From Agrobacterium rosae (GTDB lineage Bacteria > Pseudomonadota > Alphaproteobacteria > Rhizobiales > Rhizobiaceae): a stretch of DNA of 64,000 nucleotides. A program made the translations under genes and the position numbers. Shown here piece by piece: positions 35,438-46,061 of this stretch (position 1 is its first letter; the number at the start of each line of letters is the position of its first letter). The notes under the pieces were generated by a model. The model was not told the origin of the DNA. It did not search any database and saw nothing but the letters and a program-made list of their open reading frames with translations. The stretch lies in the NCBI RefSeq assembly GCF_002915175.1, contig NZ_NXEJ01000007.1, forward strand, positions 225,257 to 289,256. Reading direction: 5' to 3'.

Positions 35438-36178
35438 CTACTGCGGCCGACCTGAGAATTCGCGGCGGTAGGCGGCGGGTGTCGTTCCCATTGTTTTCCT
35501 CATGGCGCGGGTGAGGGCGGTCTGATCGGAAAAACCGGCCTTATCGGCAATCTCTGCAATCGGTAACGGAGAGGTGGCGAGAAGCGCGCAGATCCTCTTC
35601 ATGCGGATATCGGTGAGCCAGCTGTGTGGCGTCTCATCGAACCGTTCACGAAAAATGGCATGCAGACGGCTGACGCTGATATCGGCGTGGTCTGCCATAC
35701 GCTCCAGACTCCATGGCATCAAAGGCTCAATCTCAACGAGCGCTTTCATAACGGAAAGTCTGGAAACGACATCTGGATTTTCGTCTGCAAGGCTCGCGAT
35801 CAGGATTGGCACCCATGCTTCGCACGCGTGCGCATCTTTTTCACCCGACTGCATCAGGCTGCTCATATAGTGCGTGAGCCTAGTCGTTCGTGGGCTGAGA
35901 TCGATAAAGGGTTTAGAGCAGAATTTGTCGAGGATTTGCCCGCTCAACATTTGCTCGTCCAAATCCACCACCAGTGAGCGGTTCAGTCCGGCACTTTTCT
36001 GCGTATGGGAGGCGTTCTTTTGAACGAGTACGCCTCTGGAAGGGGATAATCTATCCTGACGCCCGCAGACATCGATTTCCAGCTGTCCGGCAACGGGAAG
36101 AACGATCTGCACAAAAGCGTGACGTTCGTTGGGGGTCTCATCACGATAGGACCTCAGATCGACAGACACGTTTTGCAT
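35438..36178 (-). CDS. AraC-family transcriptional regulator
   Basis: A 246-residue protein with an N-terminal cupin-like domain (residues ~15-130) and a C-terminal pair of helix-turn-helix motifs (SLERMADHADISVSRLHAIF, and IAEIADKAGFSDQTALTRAM followed by TMGTTPAAYRR). AAGGAGGAGG before the ATG is a very strong ribosome-binding site. Probably co-transcribed with, and controlling, the EamA transporter. Both genes lie in a block that separates lipA from the Coq10-like gene. Confidence 0.9.
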   Translation of the reverse strand: MQNVSVDLRSYRDETPNERHAFVQIVLPVAGQLEIDVCGRQDRLSPSRGVLVQKNASHTQKSAGLNRSLVVDLDEQMLSGQILDKFCSKPFIDLSPRTTRLTHYMSSLMQSGEKDAHACEAWVPILIASLADENPDVVSRLSVMKALVEIEPLMPWSLERMADHADISVSRLHAIFRERFDETPHSWLTDIRMKRICALLATSPLPIAEIADKAGFSDQTALTRAMRKTMGTTPAAYRREFSGRPQ

Positions 36179-36278
36179 GCGATCCTCCTCCTTGTCCCCA
36201 AAAACGAAAGATGGCCGCGTCGCGGCCAGTCATTATCTTGATGATCTCATGCCGGAAGGCAAGCCGTCAGCCACTATC

Positions 36279-36461
36279 TCAGGCTTCGGCTTCCTGCTTT
36301 ACGGTCGATTCGCCACGCTTGCGCTTGCGCAGAACCGGCTTGTTCTCCCGTGCCTCACACTTGGCGACATCGATAAGATAGGCCAGCATGGGCATGCTGT
36401 TCATCGAAGCAAGCTGTTTTGCGGATTCCAGAAGGTTGATGATGTTGGCAAAGTCGTCCAT
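36279..36461 (-). CDS. Small basic-tailed protein, 60 residues
   Basis: MDDFANIINLLESAKQLASM begins a mostly helical protein, with a strongly basic C-terminus (RKRKRGESTVKQEAEA). GAGTG lies upstream of ATG 36461. I do not recognise the family. It lies in an accessory block and shares no clear operon with its neighbours (on the minus strand upstream of AraC by 100 bases). Confidence 0.55.
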   Translation of the reverse strand: MDDFANIINLLESAKQLASMNSMPMLAYLIDVAKCEARENKPVLRKRKRGESTVKQEAEA

Positions 36462-36582
36462 CGTATCACTCGGCTGTTCGGTTGCATCCCAAGGCTGCAA
36501 TCACTATTGCAGTTAAATAGCGCCGAGCCCCGCTTGGTTGCAATAGTCAATTTCTGCAAACTGCTATGCAAGGGTGTAGAGG

Positions 36583-37152
36583 ATGAATGTCATCGAAGAT
36601 ATCGGGCAGGCCGCATCTCTGGTCTCCAAAGCATCTCGTATTATGGTCGTCGGTTCTTCGGGCGGGGGCAAAACAACGCTATCTCAAGCTTTGGCCTCGT
36701 ACAGGAACCTGGAATACTTCTCGATTGATAGAGACGTAAGGTGGATTTCCGGCTGGACTCAGCGCGAGGTTGGAGAGCAGCATCGTATCCTCGAAGATAT
36801 CGTACGCCGTGACCGTTGGCTGCTGGATGGCTCCGGTCCTTCCACATTCGAATTGCGCTTGCCGAGAACGGATATCGTCATATGGATGAGGCTGCCGCGC
36901 CTGACCTGCCTGATGGGTGTCGCAAAGAGGGTAGCCAGATATTATGGTACTGTGCGACCCTATATGGCAAGCGGTTGCCGTGAACCATTGCCCAATATGG
37001 AATTCCTCAGCTACATCTGGAATTTTGAGAAGCGGCACGCGCCGGTATTCCTGCGTAATTTCGAACTTTACGGGCCGCAGGTGCCAATATTTCAGGTGAA
37101 ATCCAGAGCGCAGGCGCGTCAGCTTCTTGATCTTATTGGCTCTGCGCATTAA
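36583..37152 (+). CDS. FlaR-like P-loop protein (topology modulation / adenylate-kinase-like)
   Basis: 189 residues with a Walker A P-loop VVGSSGGGKTTLSQALA (~residues 24-40) and an adenylate-kinase-like layout: YFSIDRDVRWISGW after the P-loop, a WLLDGSGPSTFELRLPRTDIVIW nucleoside/phosphate strand region and an Arg-rich lid stretch. These 'topology modulation' P-loop proteins have uncertain substrates. The ATG at 36583 has AGGG eight bases upstream. It is 10 bases before the Coq10-like gene but a different functional class. Confidence 0.78.
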   Translation: MNVIEDIGQAASLVSKASRIMVVGSSGGGKTTLSQALASYRNLEYFSIDRDVRWISGWTQREVGEQHRILEDIVRRDRWLLDGSGPSTFELRLPRTDIVIWMRLPRLTCLMGVAKRVARYYGTVRPYMASGCREPLPNMEFLSYIWNFEKRHAPVFLRNFELYGPQVPIFQVKSRAQARQLLDLIGSAH

Positions 37153-37161
37153 CTGCGCCTC

Positions 37162-37611
37162 ATGCCACAATTTGAAACGCGCCGCCCCGTCAAACATTCT
37201 CCCGAACGGATGTATAATCTCGTTGCCGATGTGGAGAAGTATCCCGAATTTCTGCCGCTTTGCGATGGCTTGACCGTTCGTTCGAGAAAAGAACGAGAGA
37301 CCAAGACCTTGCTGGTGGCGGATATGACCGTGGGCTACAAGGCCATTCGTGAAACCTTCACGACTCAGGTGCTGCTAAAACCCGAGGAATCGGCCATTGA
37401 TGTGAAATATCTGGACGGACCGTTCAAATATCTCGACAATCGCTGGCGTTTTGAACCCACCGAAGACGGTGGGTGCTCGGTCTATTTCTTCATCGATTAC
37501 GAGTTCAAGAGCCGCCTTTTAGGCGCGCTTATGGGCTCCATGTTCGACCGTGCCTTCCGCATGTTTGCCGAGGCCTTTGAGGCGCGTGCGGACAAGATTT
37601 ATACGGATTGA
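37162..37611 (+). CDS. Coq10/RatA-like START-domain protein
   Basis: 149 residues with the Coq10/RatA pattern: an early strand, then YNLVADVEKYPEFLPLCDGL, then AIRETFTTQVLLKP and the GPFKYLDNRWRFEP segment. Mitochondrial Coq10 binds ubiquinone; the bacterial RatA name comes from a contested toxin role, so ubiquinone or lipid binding is more likely. In rhizobia it normally follows lipA; here an accessory block separates them. Its last 13 bases overlap the convergent CinA-domain gene. Confidence 0.88.
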   Translation: MPQFETRRPVKHSPERMYNLVADVEKYPEFLPLCDGLTVRSRKERETKTLLVADMTVGYKAIRETFTTQVLLKPEESAIDVKYLDGPFKYLDNRWRFEPTEDGGCSVYFFIDYEFKSRLLGALMGSMFDRAFRMFAEAFEARADKIYTD

Positions 37612-38102
37612 GACAGTTCGATCAGCATCTCCAACGCGGTCTTGACCGTCGCCAGCCGAACCTGATCGCGTCCGATATCGCCATACCGCATTTCATGGTG
37701 AAGGACGCGCCCGTCGCGCCGTTTCGCCGCAAGATGCACAAGCCCGACAGGCTTGGCGACTGAGCCGCCGCCCGGTCCAGCGACTCCCGTAACCGCCACG
37801 GACAGCTTCGCCCGTGACCTGAACAGCGCGCCGTGTGCCATTTGCAGCGCCGTCTCTCTGGAAACGGCGCCGAAGGTATCCAGCGTTGCTTTTGTGACGC
37901 CCAGCATGTCCATCTTGGCATCATTGGTATATGTCACGAAGCCACGGTCCACTACGGTAGACGACCCTGAAATCTCCGTCAGCGCGCCGGCGATCAGCCC
38001 GCCGGTGCAGCTTTCTGCCGTCGAAAGCATATGTCCCCGGTCAGTGAAGTCCCGCACGATTTTCCGTGCGAGTGCCTCTATATCCGCTGGAAATACGCTC
38101 AT
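37599..38102 (-). CDS. CinA C-terminal domain protein (NMN amidohydrolase, PncC-like)
   Basis: 167 residues, just the C-terminal CinA domain, as in the stand-alone PncC family that deamidates nicotinamide mononucleotide. Visible: [20 protein letters not shown], then [18 protein letters not shown], then [20 protein letters not shown]. The ATG at 38102 overlaps the ispDF stop (ATGA at 38099-38102), so the two are translationally coupled. It converges with the Coq10-like gene. Confidence 0.92.
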   Translation of the reverse strand: MSVFPADIEALARKIVRDFTDRGHMLSTAESCTGGLIAGALTEISGSSTVVDRGFVTYTNDAKMDMLGVTKATLDTFGAVSRETALQMAHGALFRSRAKLSVAVTGVAGPGGGSVAKPVGLVHLAAKRRDGRVLHHEMRYGDIGRDQVRLATVKTALEMLIELSQSV

Positions 38103-39286
38103 GCGGGTCTCCGCTGGTAGACGACGGTTGCTGTGGCGATAGCCGCAATGCCCTCACGGCGCCCAACGAAGCCGATGGTTTCGTTGGTGGTTGCCTTCAC
38201 CGAGCAGCGGTCGAGCGATATGTCGAGAATATCGGCGAGATTTTCGCGCATGGCCTGACGATGCGGCCCCACGCGCGGCGCCTCGGCAATCAGCGAAATG
38301 TCCGCGTTCATGATCGTGCCACCATTGCCACGCACCACTTTGGCTGCATGTTCGAGAAAGATGCGCGACGCGGCACCCTTCCATTGCGGATCGGAGGGCG
38401 GGAAATGATCGCCAATGTCACCGGCACCGCAGGTGGCCAGTAGCGCATCCGTCAAAGCGTGCAGCGCGACATCCGCGTCCGAGTGGCCCAGCAGCGTTTG
38501 ATCATGCGGTATGAAGATGCCGCAAAGCGTCACGCCATCGCCTGCTACCAATTGGTGGACGTCGTAACCATTGCCGGTTCGTACATCTGGTAAACTGGCG
38601 GAAAGCTTTTCATCAGCCATGGTGATATCCCGTTTCAAAGTCAGTTTTACGTTGTCGACAAGGCCGTCCACCAGTATGATCGGAGTGCCCGCCCATTCTG
38701 AAATCGCGGCGTCATCGGTGAAATCCGTGCGACCGGAGGATGCCGCTGCCCTATGAGCTTCCAAAATGGATGCGTAATCGAAGGACTGCGGCGTCTGCGC
38801 CGCGTAAAGATCGCTTCTCGACACCGTTTCACCGACGAAACCTTCCTTGCCGCGCTTCAGCGTATCGGTAACGGCAATAGCGGGAAGAACAGCTTTCGCG
38901 CCAGCCGACAAGGCATCGGCGATACGCTGCAACAGGTCGACGTTTATGAACGGCCTCACGCCATCGTGGATCATCACATGCGTGATGTCTCGGCTTTGTA
39001 GTGCTTCCAACCCTGCCAGAACGGATTGTTGACGTGTTGCGCCTCCGATAACCGAGGTGATCCGATCCTCTGCATTGAGACGCGCAAGGATAGGCTGAAA
39101 AAGGGCGTGATCATCAGCGTGGATGACAACAACGATGGGCGAGTCCTTCCGCCAGTCCAGGAATTTCCCAAGCGTATGCTCGATCACCGGCCTGCCACCG
39201 ATAGGACGGTATTGTTTGGGGCCTTCTTCCGGTGAGCCTGCGCGTTCTCCGCGCCCTGCCGCAACAATGACGATACCGATTTTCAT
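38099..39286 (-). CDS. ispDF: Bifunctional IspD/IspF of the MEP isoprenoid pathway
   Basis: Makes isoprenoid precursors: IspD (2-C-methyl-D-erythritol 4-phosphate cytidylyltransferase, residues 1-~225; [26 protein letters not shown]) fused to IspF (2-C-methyl-D-erythritol 2,4-cyclodiphosphate synthase, ~235-395; [26 protein letters not shown], zinc ligands in DVH and H of the HALTDALL region). 395 residues; the fusion is typical of alphaproteobacteria. ATG 39286 has AGGAAC upstream; the longer frame to 39490 is rejected. Coupled by ATGA to the CinA-domain gene. Confidence 0.96.
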   Translation of the reverse strand: MKIGIVIVAAGRGERAGSPEEGPKQYRPIGGRPVIEHTLGKFLDWRKDSPIVVVIHADDHALFQPILARLNAEDRITSVIGGATRQQSVLAGLEALQSRDITHVMIHDGVRPFINVDLLQRIADALSAGAKAVLPAIAVTDTLKRGKEGFVGETVSRSDLYAAQTPQSFDYASILEAHRAAASSGRTDFTDDAAISEWAGTPIILVDGLVDNVKLTLKRDITMADEKLSASLPDVRTGNGYDVHQLVAGDGVTLCGIFIPHDQTLLGHSDADVALHALTDALLATCGAGDIGDHFPPSDPQWKGAASRIFLEHAAKVVRGNGGTIMNADISLIAEAPRVGPHRQAMRENLADILDISLDRCSVKATTNETIGFVGRREGIAAIATATVVYQRRPA

Positions 39287-39525
39287 ATTCAGTTCCTGCA
39301 TTGAACCTATGCCGTTTGTGCATCTCTTCAAAGGTTTACAGCGTTGCTCTATCGTTTTAGAAAACGAATGGCCAGCGGCAAAGGGTCTGTCGACGTTACG
39401 ATGCCGCCATTCAGGCTTACCGCCCGTTACAAACAAGAAATCATAAAAAACAAGCGAATATGTCAGTGAAAGTGCTTGGCAAGTGCGCAAACGCTGTCTA
39501 AAAATAATGCAACAATAAGAAATGC

Positions 39526-40542
39526 ATGAAAGATCACCATTTGGCTCTTCCGGCGCTGTCAGACACTTTTGACATTGGTCCCGTTACCATTCGTAACCGG
39601 GCGGTGCTCGCACCTATGTCTGGCGTTACAGATCTTCCGTTCAGGAAGCTCGCTTGGCGGTTTGGTGCGGGCCTTGTCGTCACCGAAATGGTGGCCAGCC
39701 GGGAGCTAGTCGCCAACCGGGGCGAATCCTGGGCGCGGCTGAAGAATGCGGGCATGGTTCCGCATATGGTTCAGCTTGCCGGGCGCGAAGCGCACTGGAT
39801 GGCAGAGGCGGCAAAGATTTCCGCGGATAATGGCGCTGGTATCATCGATATCAATATGGGGTGTCCGGCCAAGAAGGTGACCGGTGGTTACTCCGGCTCT
39901 GCCTTGATGCGCGAACCCGACCATGCGTTGAGCCTCATCGAAGCGACGGTCAAAGCAGTGGATGTCCCAGTCACGCTGAAGATGCGGTTGGGCTGGGACG
40001 ATGATTCCATCAACGCGCCGGAAATCGCTGCCCGTGCCGAAGCTGCCGGTGTGCAACTCATCACCATTCATGGTCGCACGCGCATGCAGTTTTACGAGGG
40101 ACGTGCAAACTGGGATGCGATCAAGGCTGTGCGCGATGTCATCTCCGTGCCGCTGATTGCCAATGGCGATGTCGAGACATCTGCGGATGCTGCGGAAATC
40201 CTGCGTCGCTCGGGTGCTGATGCCGTCATGGTCGGGCGAGGGGCTCAAGGGCAGCCGTGGTTGCCAGCCGTTCTGGCCTGTCACGCACCGCCAAAGACTG
40301 AAGATATCGTCGACATCGCAGTCGAACATTACGAATTGATGCTGGAATTTTACGGCATTGAAGCCGGGCTTCGTCACGCGCGCAAACATCTCGGATGGTA
40401 TCTGGATCGATTTGCGCCTGACATGAAGACAGATGACAAGGTTGACATCATGACATCCAAGAACACCGGGCAGGTGATAGCGCTGCTGCGCTCCGCCCTG
40501 CAACAGGGTGCGGAAAACTCTGCCGCGAGGAAGGCCGCATGA
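39526..40542 (+). CDS. dusB: tRNA-dihydrouridine synthase DusB (NifR3)
   Basis: FMN enzyme that reduces uridines in tRNA D-loops. 338 residues; FMN-binding [20 protein letters not shown], the catalytic Cys in [19 protein letters not shown], and [13 protein letters not shown] then [13 protein letters not shown]. It is the first gene of the dusB-ntrB-ntrC operon, with stop and start overlapping (ATGA) at 40539-40542. It is divergent from ispDF. Confidence 0.96.
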   Translation: MKDHHLALPALSDTFDIGPVTIRNRAVLAPMSGVTDLPFRKLAWRFGAGLVVTEMVASRELVANRGESWARLKNAGMVPHMVQLAGREAHWMAEAAKISADNGAGIIDINMGCPAKKVTGGYSGSALMREPDHALSLIEATVKAVDVPVTLKMRLGWDDDSINAPEIAARAEAAGVQLITIHGRTRMQFYEGRANWDAIKAVRDVISVPLIANGDVETSADAAEILRRSGADAVMVGRGAQGQPWLPAVLACHAPPKTEDIVDIAVEHYELMLEFYGIEAGLRHARKHLGWYLDRFAPDMKTDDKVDIMTSKNTGQVIALLRSALQQGAENSAARKAA

Positions 40543-41687
40543 GTGACAAATTCGCCCCTCCCGGCGGCAACAATGTGCTCGCCATGGCCGTTCTCAATGC
40601 GGTGCAGAACCCTGTTATCCTGGTGGATAGCGAAGGCTTCATCGCTTTTGCGAACTGGGAGGCGGAGGCCTTTTTCGGGGCCAGCGCTACCCATCTGGCG
40701 CGCTACCGCATTTCGACATTCATTCCTTTCGGAAGTCCCCTGCTGGCCCTGATCGATCAGGTGCGAGAGCGCCGGGCACCCGTCAACGAATACCGGGTCG
40801 ATCTTTCATCGCCACGATTGGGTCAGGATAAGCTGGTCGATCTCTATGTCGCGCCTGTGGTGAGCGAACCGGGTTCGGTTGTGGTGGTGTTTCAGGAACG
40901 CTCCATGGCTGACAAGATCGATCGTCAACTGACCCATCGTGCCGCGGCCCGTTCTGTAACCGGCCTTGCGTCGATGCTGGCGCATGAAATCAAGAACCCG
41001 CTTTCTGGCATACGCGGCGCCGCTCAGTTGCTGGAAACATCCGTTCCGGATGAGGATCGGGCTTTGACGCGTTTGATCTGCGATGAGACGGACCGCATCG
41101 TCTCGCTGGTCGACCGCATGGAGATATTCTCCGACGAACGCCCCGTGGACCGCATGCCGATCAACATCCATTCGGTGCTGGACCATGTGAAGGCGGTGGC
41201 GAAAGCCGGTTTTGCCCGCAATATCAAGATCAGCGAAAACTACGATCCGTCCTTGCCGCCTGTTTATGCCAACCGCGATCAGCTGGTGCAGGTGTTCCTC
41301 AATCTGGTGAAGAATGCCGCAGAAGCCGTGGGCAATCAGCAGGATGGCGAGGTCATTCTGACGACGGCTTATCGCCCCGGCATTCGTCTATCCGTGGCGG
41401 GCACGCGTGAGCGTATTTCACTGCCGCTGGAGTTCTGCGTGCATGACAATGGTCCGGGTGTGCCGCCGGATCTTGTGCCGCATCTTTTCGACCCTTTTAT
41501 TACCACCAAGACCAACGGTTCTGGCCTCGGTCTTGCTCTCGTCGCCAAACTCATCGGTGCGCATGGCGGCATCGTGGAGTGCGACAGCCAGAACCATCGC
41601 ACGACATTCCGCGTATTGATGCCCGTTTCGCCCGAGGTTGCGGCCGACGACAGCATTTTGCCGAACCCGACAGGATCTAAACGATGA
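40539..41687 (+). CDS. ntrB: Nitrogen regulation sensor kinase NtrB
   Basis: Cytosolic histidine kinase/phosphatase that phosphorylates NtrC under nitrogen limitation, itself controlled by PII. 382 residues: PAS domain (~15-115), HisKA with the phospho-His in [20 protein letters not shown] (~residue 149), and HATPase_c domain with [12 protein letters not shown]-type N box, [14 protein letters not shown] and [13 protein letters not shown]. It overlaps dusB and ntrC by ATGA on both sides. Confidence 0.97.
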   Translation: MSDKFAPPGGNNVLAMAVLNAVQNPVILVDSEGFIAFANWEAEAFFGASATHLARYRISTFIPFGSPLLALIDQVRERRAPVNEYRVDLSSPRLGQDKLVDLYVAPVVSEPGSVVVVFQERSMADKIDRQLTHRAAARSVTGLASMLAHEIKNPLSGIRGAAQLLETSVPDEDRALTRLICDETDRIVSLVDRMEIFSDERPVDRMPINIHSVLDHVKAVAKAGFARNIKISENYDPSLPPVYANRDQLVQVFLNLVKNAAEAVGNQQDGEVILTTAYRPGIRLSVAGTRERISLPLEFCVHDNGPGVPPDLVPHLFDPFITTKTNGSGLGLALVAKLIGAHGGIVECDSQNHRTTFRVLMPVSPEVAADDSILPNPTGSKR

Positions 41688-43135
41688 CAGCAACGATTCT
41701 CGTGGCCGATGATGACGCGGCCATCCGCACCGTGCTCAACCAGGCCCTCAGCCGGGCGGGTTACGATGTGCGCATTACATCCAATGCAGCAACGCTTTGG
41801 CGCTGGGTGTCTGCGGGTGAGGGCGATCTCGTCGTGACCGACGTGGTGATGCCGGATGAAAATGCGTTCGACCTTTTGCCGCGTATCAAGAAAGCTCGGC
41901 CTGACCTCCCGGTTTTGGTGATGAGCGCGCAGAACACCTTCATGACGGCGATCAAGGCATCCGAAAAGGGTGCCTATGACTATCTGCCCAAACCTTTCGA
42001 CCTGACAGAACTGATCGCCATCATCGGTCGCGCTCTGTCCGAGCCAAAGCGCAAGCCGGCCAAGCTGGACGACGACATGCAGGATGGCATGCCGCTGGTC
42101 GGTCGCTCTGCCGCCATGCAGGAAATCTACCGTGTACTGGCGCGTCTGATGCAAACCGATCTGACGCTGATGATAACAGGCGAATCCGGCACGGGTAAGG
42201 AACTCGTAGCGCGGGCGCTGCATGATTACGGCAAGCGCCGCAACGGTCCTTTCGTGGCAATCAACATGGCCGCCATTCCGCGTGACCTGATCGAATCGGA
42301 ACTGTTCGGCCACGAGAAGGGCGCCTTCACCGGTGCCCAGAACCGCTCGACGGGTCGGTTCGAACAGGCCGAGGGCGGCACGCTGTTTCTGGACGAAATC
42401 GGCGATATGCCGATGGATGCCCAGACCAGGCTCCTGCGCGTTTTGCAACAAGGGGAATACACCACAGTCGGCGGGCGCACTCCAATTCGCACCGATGTTC
42501 GTATCGTCGCTGCGACCAACAAGGATTTGAAGACCTCGATCAATCAGGGTCTGTTCCGTGAAGACTTGTATTACCGTTTGAACGTCGTTCCGTTGCGTCT
42601 GCCGCCGCTTCGTGACCGCGCGGAAGACATTCCAGACCTTGTTCGCCATTTCATCCAGACAGGTGAAAAAGAGGGGCTTGAGGGCAAGCGTTTCGAGACC
42701 GAGGCGCTGGAATTGATGAAGGCCTATGCTTGGCCCGGCAATGTGCGTGAGCTGGAAAACCTGATCCGCCGTTTGATGGCGCTTTATCCACAGGAAGTCA
42801 TCACGCGCGAGATCATCGACCAGGAACTTCAGTCGGATGTTCCCGATAGCCCGATCGACCGCACAGCCGTGCGCAACGGCTCGCTGACGATCTCGCAGGC
42901 CGTTGAAGAAAACATGCGGGATTATTTCTCAGGATTCGGTGAAAACCTGCCGCCGCCCGGTCTATATGATCGCGTCTTGCGTGAAATGGAGTATCCGCTG
43001 ATTCTCGCAGCGCTGACAGCAACGCGGGGCAACCAAATCAAAGCGGCAGATCTTTTGGGGCTGAACCGAAATACCCTGCGCAAGAAAATCCGCGAGCTTG
43101 GCGTATCCGTCTATCGTAGTTCACGAACCGCATAG
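41684..43135 (+). CDS. ntrC: Nitrogen regulation response regulator NtrC
   Basis: Sigma-54 activator of nitrogen-assimilation genes. 483 residues: receiver domain with phospho-acceptor Asp53 ([10 protein letters not shown]), AAA+ domain with Walker [19 protein letters not shown] and the sigma-54 contact loop GAFTGA in [13 protein letters not shown], and a C-terminal Fis-type HTH ([18 protein letters not shown]). It ends the operon; a strong terminator follows. Confidence 0.98.
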   Translation: MTATILVADDDAAIRTVLNQALSRAGYDVRITSNAATLWRWVSAGEGDLVVTDVVMPDENAFDLLPRIKKARPDLPVLVMSAQNTFMTAIKASEKGAYDYLPKPFDLTELIAIIGRALSEPKRKPAKLDDDMQDGMPLVGRSAAMQEIYRVLARLMQTDLTLMITGESGTGKELVARALHDYGKRRNGPFVAINMAAIPRDLIESELFGHEKGAFTGAQNRSTGRFEQAEGGTLFLDEIGDMPMDAQTRLLRVLQQGEYTTVGGRTPIRTDVRIVAATNKDLKTSINQGLFREDLYYRLNVVPLRLPPLRDRAEDIPDLVRHFIQTGEKEGLEGKRFETEALELMKAYAWPGNVRELENLIRRLMALYPQEVITREIIDQELQSDVPDSPIDRTAVRNGSLTISQAVEENMRDYFSGFGENLPPPGLYDRVLREMEYPLILAALTATRGNQIKAADLLGLNRNTLRKKIRELGVSVYRSSRTA

Positions 43136-43160
43136 GACACAGCAGAGTTCAAAACATGCA

Positions 43161-43192
43161 AAAAGCCACCCGTTAATGCGGGTGGCTTTTTT
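43161..43192 (+). terminator. Terminator of dusB-ntrBC operon
   Basis: AAAAGCCACCCG pairs with CGGGTGGCTTTT across a short loop, with a T-run following. Confidence 0.93.
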
Positions 43193-43222
43193 ATAATTGA
43201 CGCGTTCAGAAAGTTGGCGACT

Positions 43223-44590
43223 TTAAGCCACGGCAGTCTGTCTTGCGACAGAGTTGTCCGCAGCACGCGTCTGGTCTTCATGCAAAGCGTTCAGGCAACG
43301 CGCGACGATATCGTGGTTGAGCCACTGAACCGGACCGCGCGGCTGGGAGGATGCACCGAAGATCAGCGCGCCCGTTGCCTCGACCACGAATGAGCTCAGG
43401 AGATCGCTGATCAACGCTTTGCCATCACGGTGCATTGCCGTGATTTCATTGGATGTCCCGATCGTCAGGTCAGCCTGTGTCTGGCTGTTAGGCTTCGGCC
43501 ATGCCGAGAAGTCGTAGAATGGTACCATGACGTCGCTGGCTTGCAGGCTGCTGATCTTGGCAATCACGTCATTCAACGTAAATCCGTCGGCCAGAAGCTT
43601 TTCACATGCCTGCCACTGTTGGTCGGCCCACTGGCCGCCATTTTCTTTCTTCAGCGCCAGCAGAAGCGGAATGAGCGGCAGTTCGATGCCCGTGAATACG
43701 TCGGAGGAATTGGTCCGGATTTCCGGGCAGTTATACACGGATGCCTTGACGCCCTGAGCCCAAGCCTCTTCAGCGATGCCTTCGAGCCGCATCTTGGCAT
43801 AACCCTGGGTGTAGTTGGTGTAGGTCTGCCAGCGGTATTCACCGTCGATCAGGATGCCTGTACCGTGGTAGCCGTAAGCCGTATACCGAACTTGACCGCC
43901 GGAGGCCTCGACACGCTCGCGGATGGCCGCGCTTGCGTCGATAAGATGACGGAAGGTATTGGCCGAAACCTCATCAAAATTCTTCAGGATGAGCTTGCCC
44001 ATATCGCTGTCGATCAGCGACTGCGACGACATGTGACGGGTGCCCGTTCCCTTGTAGATTCTGTTGGCGATGACCAGAAAAACCTTAGCCTTCGGAATGC
44101 CGCCAGCCATGGTATGGGCGAAAAATACATTGCGACCGGCAGGGATCATGCCATCCAGAATGGACATGACCTGAGCCGCAGAATCGGTAAACCGCTTCGT
44201 CGCTATCGCCTGGCATTGCTCGATGTAATCCCAGTCGAGCTTTTCACGCTCCCAGCTCTCGAGTGTCAGCCCGGCGAGAAGATCGGTTGGTGTTGGGCCA
44301 CCCTCGGGTGCATCAAGATCGAATCCCGCCATCAGGGGAACGTTGATGATCGTTCCGCCCAATCGTGTTTCCGCCTCAACAAGCTCTTCGCTCGTGAGTG
44401 GGCGCAGGGCATTATTCTCATCACGCCGACCGACGGTGATACCGACGATCTGCATTCCTGCTTTCCGGGCTTGATCGAGAAGGCCGGTCGCATAACCGCG
44501 TCCAAACAATTCGCCGAACAGAACGAAGACATCGCCTTTTCGAAACACTGTGTTTTTGGAGATGTTCTCCAGCGCAATAGGGTTTTTCAT
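43223..44590 (-). CDS. 455-residue Rossmann-like protein, function unclear
   Basis: The N-terminus is a Rossmann-type segment: KGDVFVLFGELFGRGYATGL, then LDQARKAGMQIVGITVGRRD. The middle contains TMAGGIPKAKVFLVIANRIY and RYTAYGYHGTGILIDGEYRW, and the C-terminus is hydrophilic. I think homologues are named 'enoyl-ACP reductase FabMG family', but I cannot confirm this and the residues of classical FabI/FabV/FabK active sites are not evident. No signal peptide. Its upstream region on the minus strand is free of other genes; the MFS gene at 44748 lies upstream on the same strand. Confidence 0.6.
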   Translation of the reverse strand: MKNPIALENISKNTVFRKGDVFVLFGELFGRGYATGLLDQARKAGMQIVGITVGRRDENNALRPLTSEELVEAETRLGGTIINVPLMAGFDLDAPEGGPTPTDLLAGLTLESWEREKLDWDYIEQCQAIATKRFTDSAAQVMSILDGMIPAGRNVFFAHTMAGGIPKAKVFLVIANRIYKGTGTRHMSSQSLIDSDMGKLILKNFDEVSANTFRHLIDASAAIRERVEASGGQVRYTAYGYHGTGILIDGEYRWQTYTNYTQGYAKMRLEGIAEEAWAQGVKASVYNCPEIRTNSSDVFTGIELPLIPLLLALKKENGGQWADQQWQACEKLLADGFTLNDVIAKISSLQASDVMVPFYDFSAWPKPNSQTQADLTIGTSNEITAMHRDGKALISDLLSSFVVEATGALIFGASSQPRGPVQWLNHDIVARCLNALHEDQTRAADNSVARQTAVA

Positions 44591-44747
44591 GTGCTCAGTT
44601 CTTCATAAGGGGAATCGGGACGTGAACCCGACATGTGTTGAACACTAATTGAACGCAGTCGCTCCAGATGGAAAGTCATTTAAAGTAACCGATTATATCG
44701 AAACGTGAGCAGCGACTGCAAATCGTCGTCGATTTCAGGCCAAAACC

Positions 44748-46061
44748 CTACTCAAGAGCCTGATTTTTCGATTCTGCGTCGATCAACCAGACGCTTATGG
44801 CGGCAATAACGAGGAGGCCTGAAATGACTCCCAATGCCAGGCCGAAATTCGATGCCATCAGCGGAGCGACGATGGAGGGTGCCAACAACCCACCGAATCG
44901 CGCAACTGCTCCCGCCATGCCCATGCCGCTTGCACGAAGTGTCGTAGGGTAGAGCTCGGGCGTGAAGGCATAGATGGCACCCCATGTGCCAAGCAGTGAG
45001 AAGCTCAGGAGCAAGGTCGCTGCCACCGCGATTTCGACTGTCTGTCCAAGCCCGTATGCCAGCGTGCCTACCGCGCTCAGCAACAGAAACCCGATCAACG
45101 TCGGCTTTCTGCCCCATTTCTCGACGCCATAGGCGGCCAGCGCATAACCCGGCAGTTGCGCAATCGCGAGAATAACCAGGAAAACCTGACCGCGGACGAA
45201 ACCAAAGCCATCGGCAGCGAGCTTTATCGGTAGATAGACGAACACCCCGTAGTAGGAGACCGAAATCAGCACCCAGGCCAGCATCAGAAAAATCGTGCGT
45301 CTTCGCAGTGTCGTGGAAAATAGCGCGCTAACCGATTTGGGCTGTGGTGTCTGAGGTGCAAGCGGCGAAATGTCGATAGTGCGACCGTTTTCCTTTGCGA
45401 CCCTTTGCAAAACCTGCCGCGCCTCTTCGGAGCGGCCCTGCTGGTTAAGGTAAAAAGGAGATTCAGGGACATAGAACCGCAGCAAAATGCCGATCAAAGC
45501 CGGAATGCCTGTCACGAAGAAAATCGTTCTCCATGCCTCGCCCCCGTGTGTTCCAGCAACAAGTGCCAACAGGGCAAGTGCAACGGTGCCTATTGCCCAG
45601 CAACCCTCAAGCAGAACCAGCCACCGACCGCGCCGGTCCGACGGCAGAAACTCGGCCATCATGGCGTAATCGACTGGTAGCGTCCCGCCCACGCCGAGAC
45701 CTGTCAAGAAGCGTGCGACGAGCAGCCATTGCAGATCCGGCGCAAAAGCGGAAGCGACGCCGAAAATCGCGTCGAGAATGATGGCGATGAACAAGACGGG
45801 TCTTCGTCCAATTCGGTCTGCCAGTCGTCCGAAAACAAAGGCGCCAATCAACATTCCCAGGAAAAACAACGTGCCGGTCTGTAAGGCTTGAGGCACGGTG
45901 ATGCCGAAGCTGACAGCAATGGAGGGCGCGCTAAAGCCAATCGCCAGAACCTGCATGGCATCTGCCGCCCAGACGAGGCCGAAAATAACGAACAGGCGTT
46001 TCTGAAACGCGCCGACGCCTGCTGCTCTAATGCCGTCTTCTACCGTGATTGGTGAATGCAT
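44748..46061 (-). CDS. MFS transporter, sugar/aromatic-acid porter type
   Basis: 437 residues, twelve transmembrane helices. Family motifs: GRLADRIGRRPVL between TM2 and TM3 (MFS motif A), TGLGVGGTLPVDYAMMAEFLPSDRRG (motif B region), and PESPFYLNQQGRSEEARQVL after TM6. The layout resembles the sugar-porter and aromatic-acid:H+ symporter branches; the substrate is not shown. ATG 46061 with GAG upstream is favoured; 46073 is possible. It lies 158 bases upstream of the 455-residue gene, with no clear operon link. Confidence 0.85.
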   Translation of the reverse strand: MHSPITVEDGIRAAGVGAFQKRLFVIFGLVWAADAMQVLAIGFSAPSIAVSFGITVPQALQTGTLFFLGMLIGAFVFGRLADRIGRRPVLFIAIILDAIFGVASAFAPDLQWLLVARFLTGLGVGGTLPVDYAMMAEFLPSDRRGRWLVLLEGCWAIGTVALALLALVAGTHGGEAWRTIFFVTGIPALIGILLRFYVPESPFYLNQQGRSEEARQVLQRVAKENGRTIDISPLAPQTPQPKSVSALFSTTLRRRTIFLMLAWVLISVSYYGVFVYLPIKLAADGFGFVRGQVFLVILAIAQLPGYALAAYGVEKWGRKPTLIGFLLLSAVGTLAYGLGQTVEIAVAATLLLSFSLLGTWGAIYAFTPELYPTTLRASGMGMAGAVARFGGLLAPSIVAPLMASNFGLALGVISGLLVIAAISVWLIDAESKNQALE

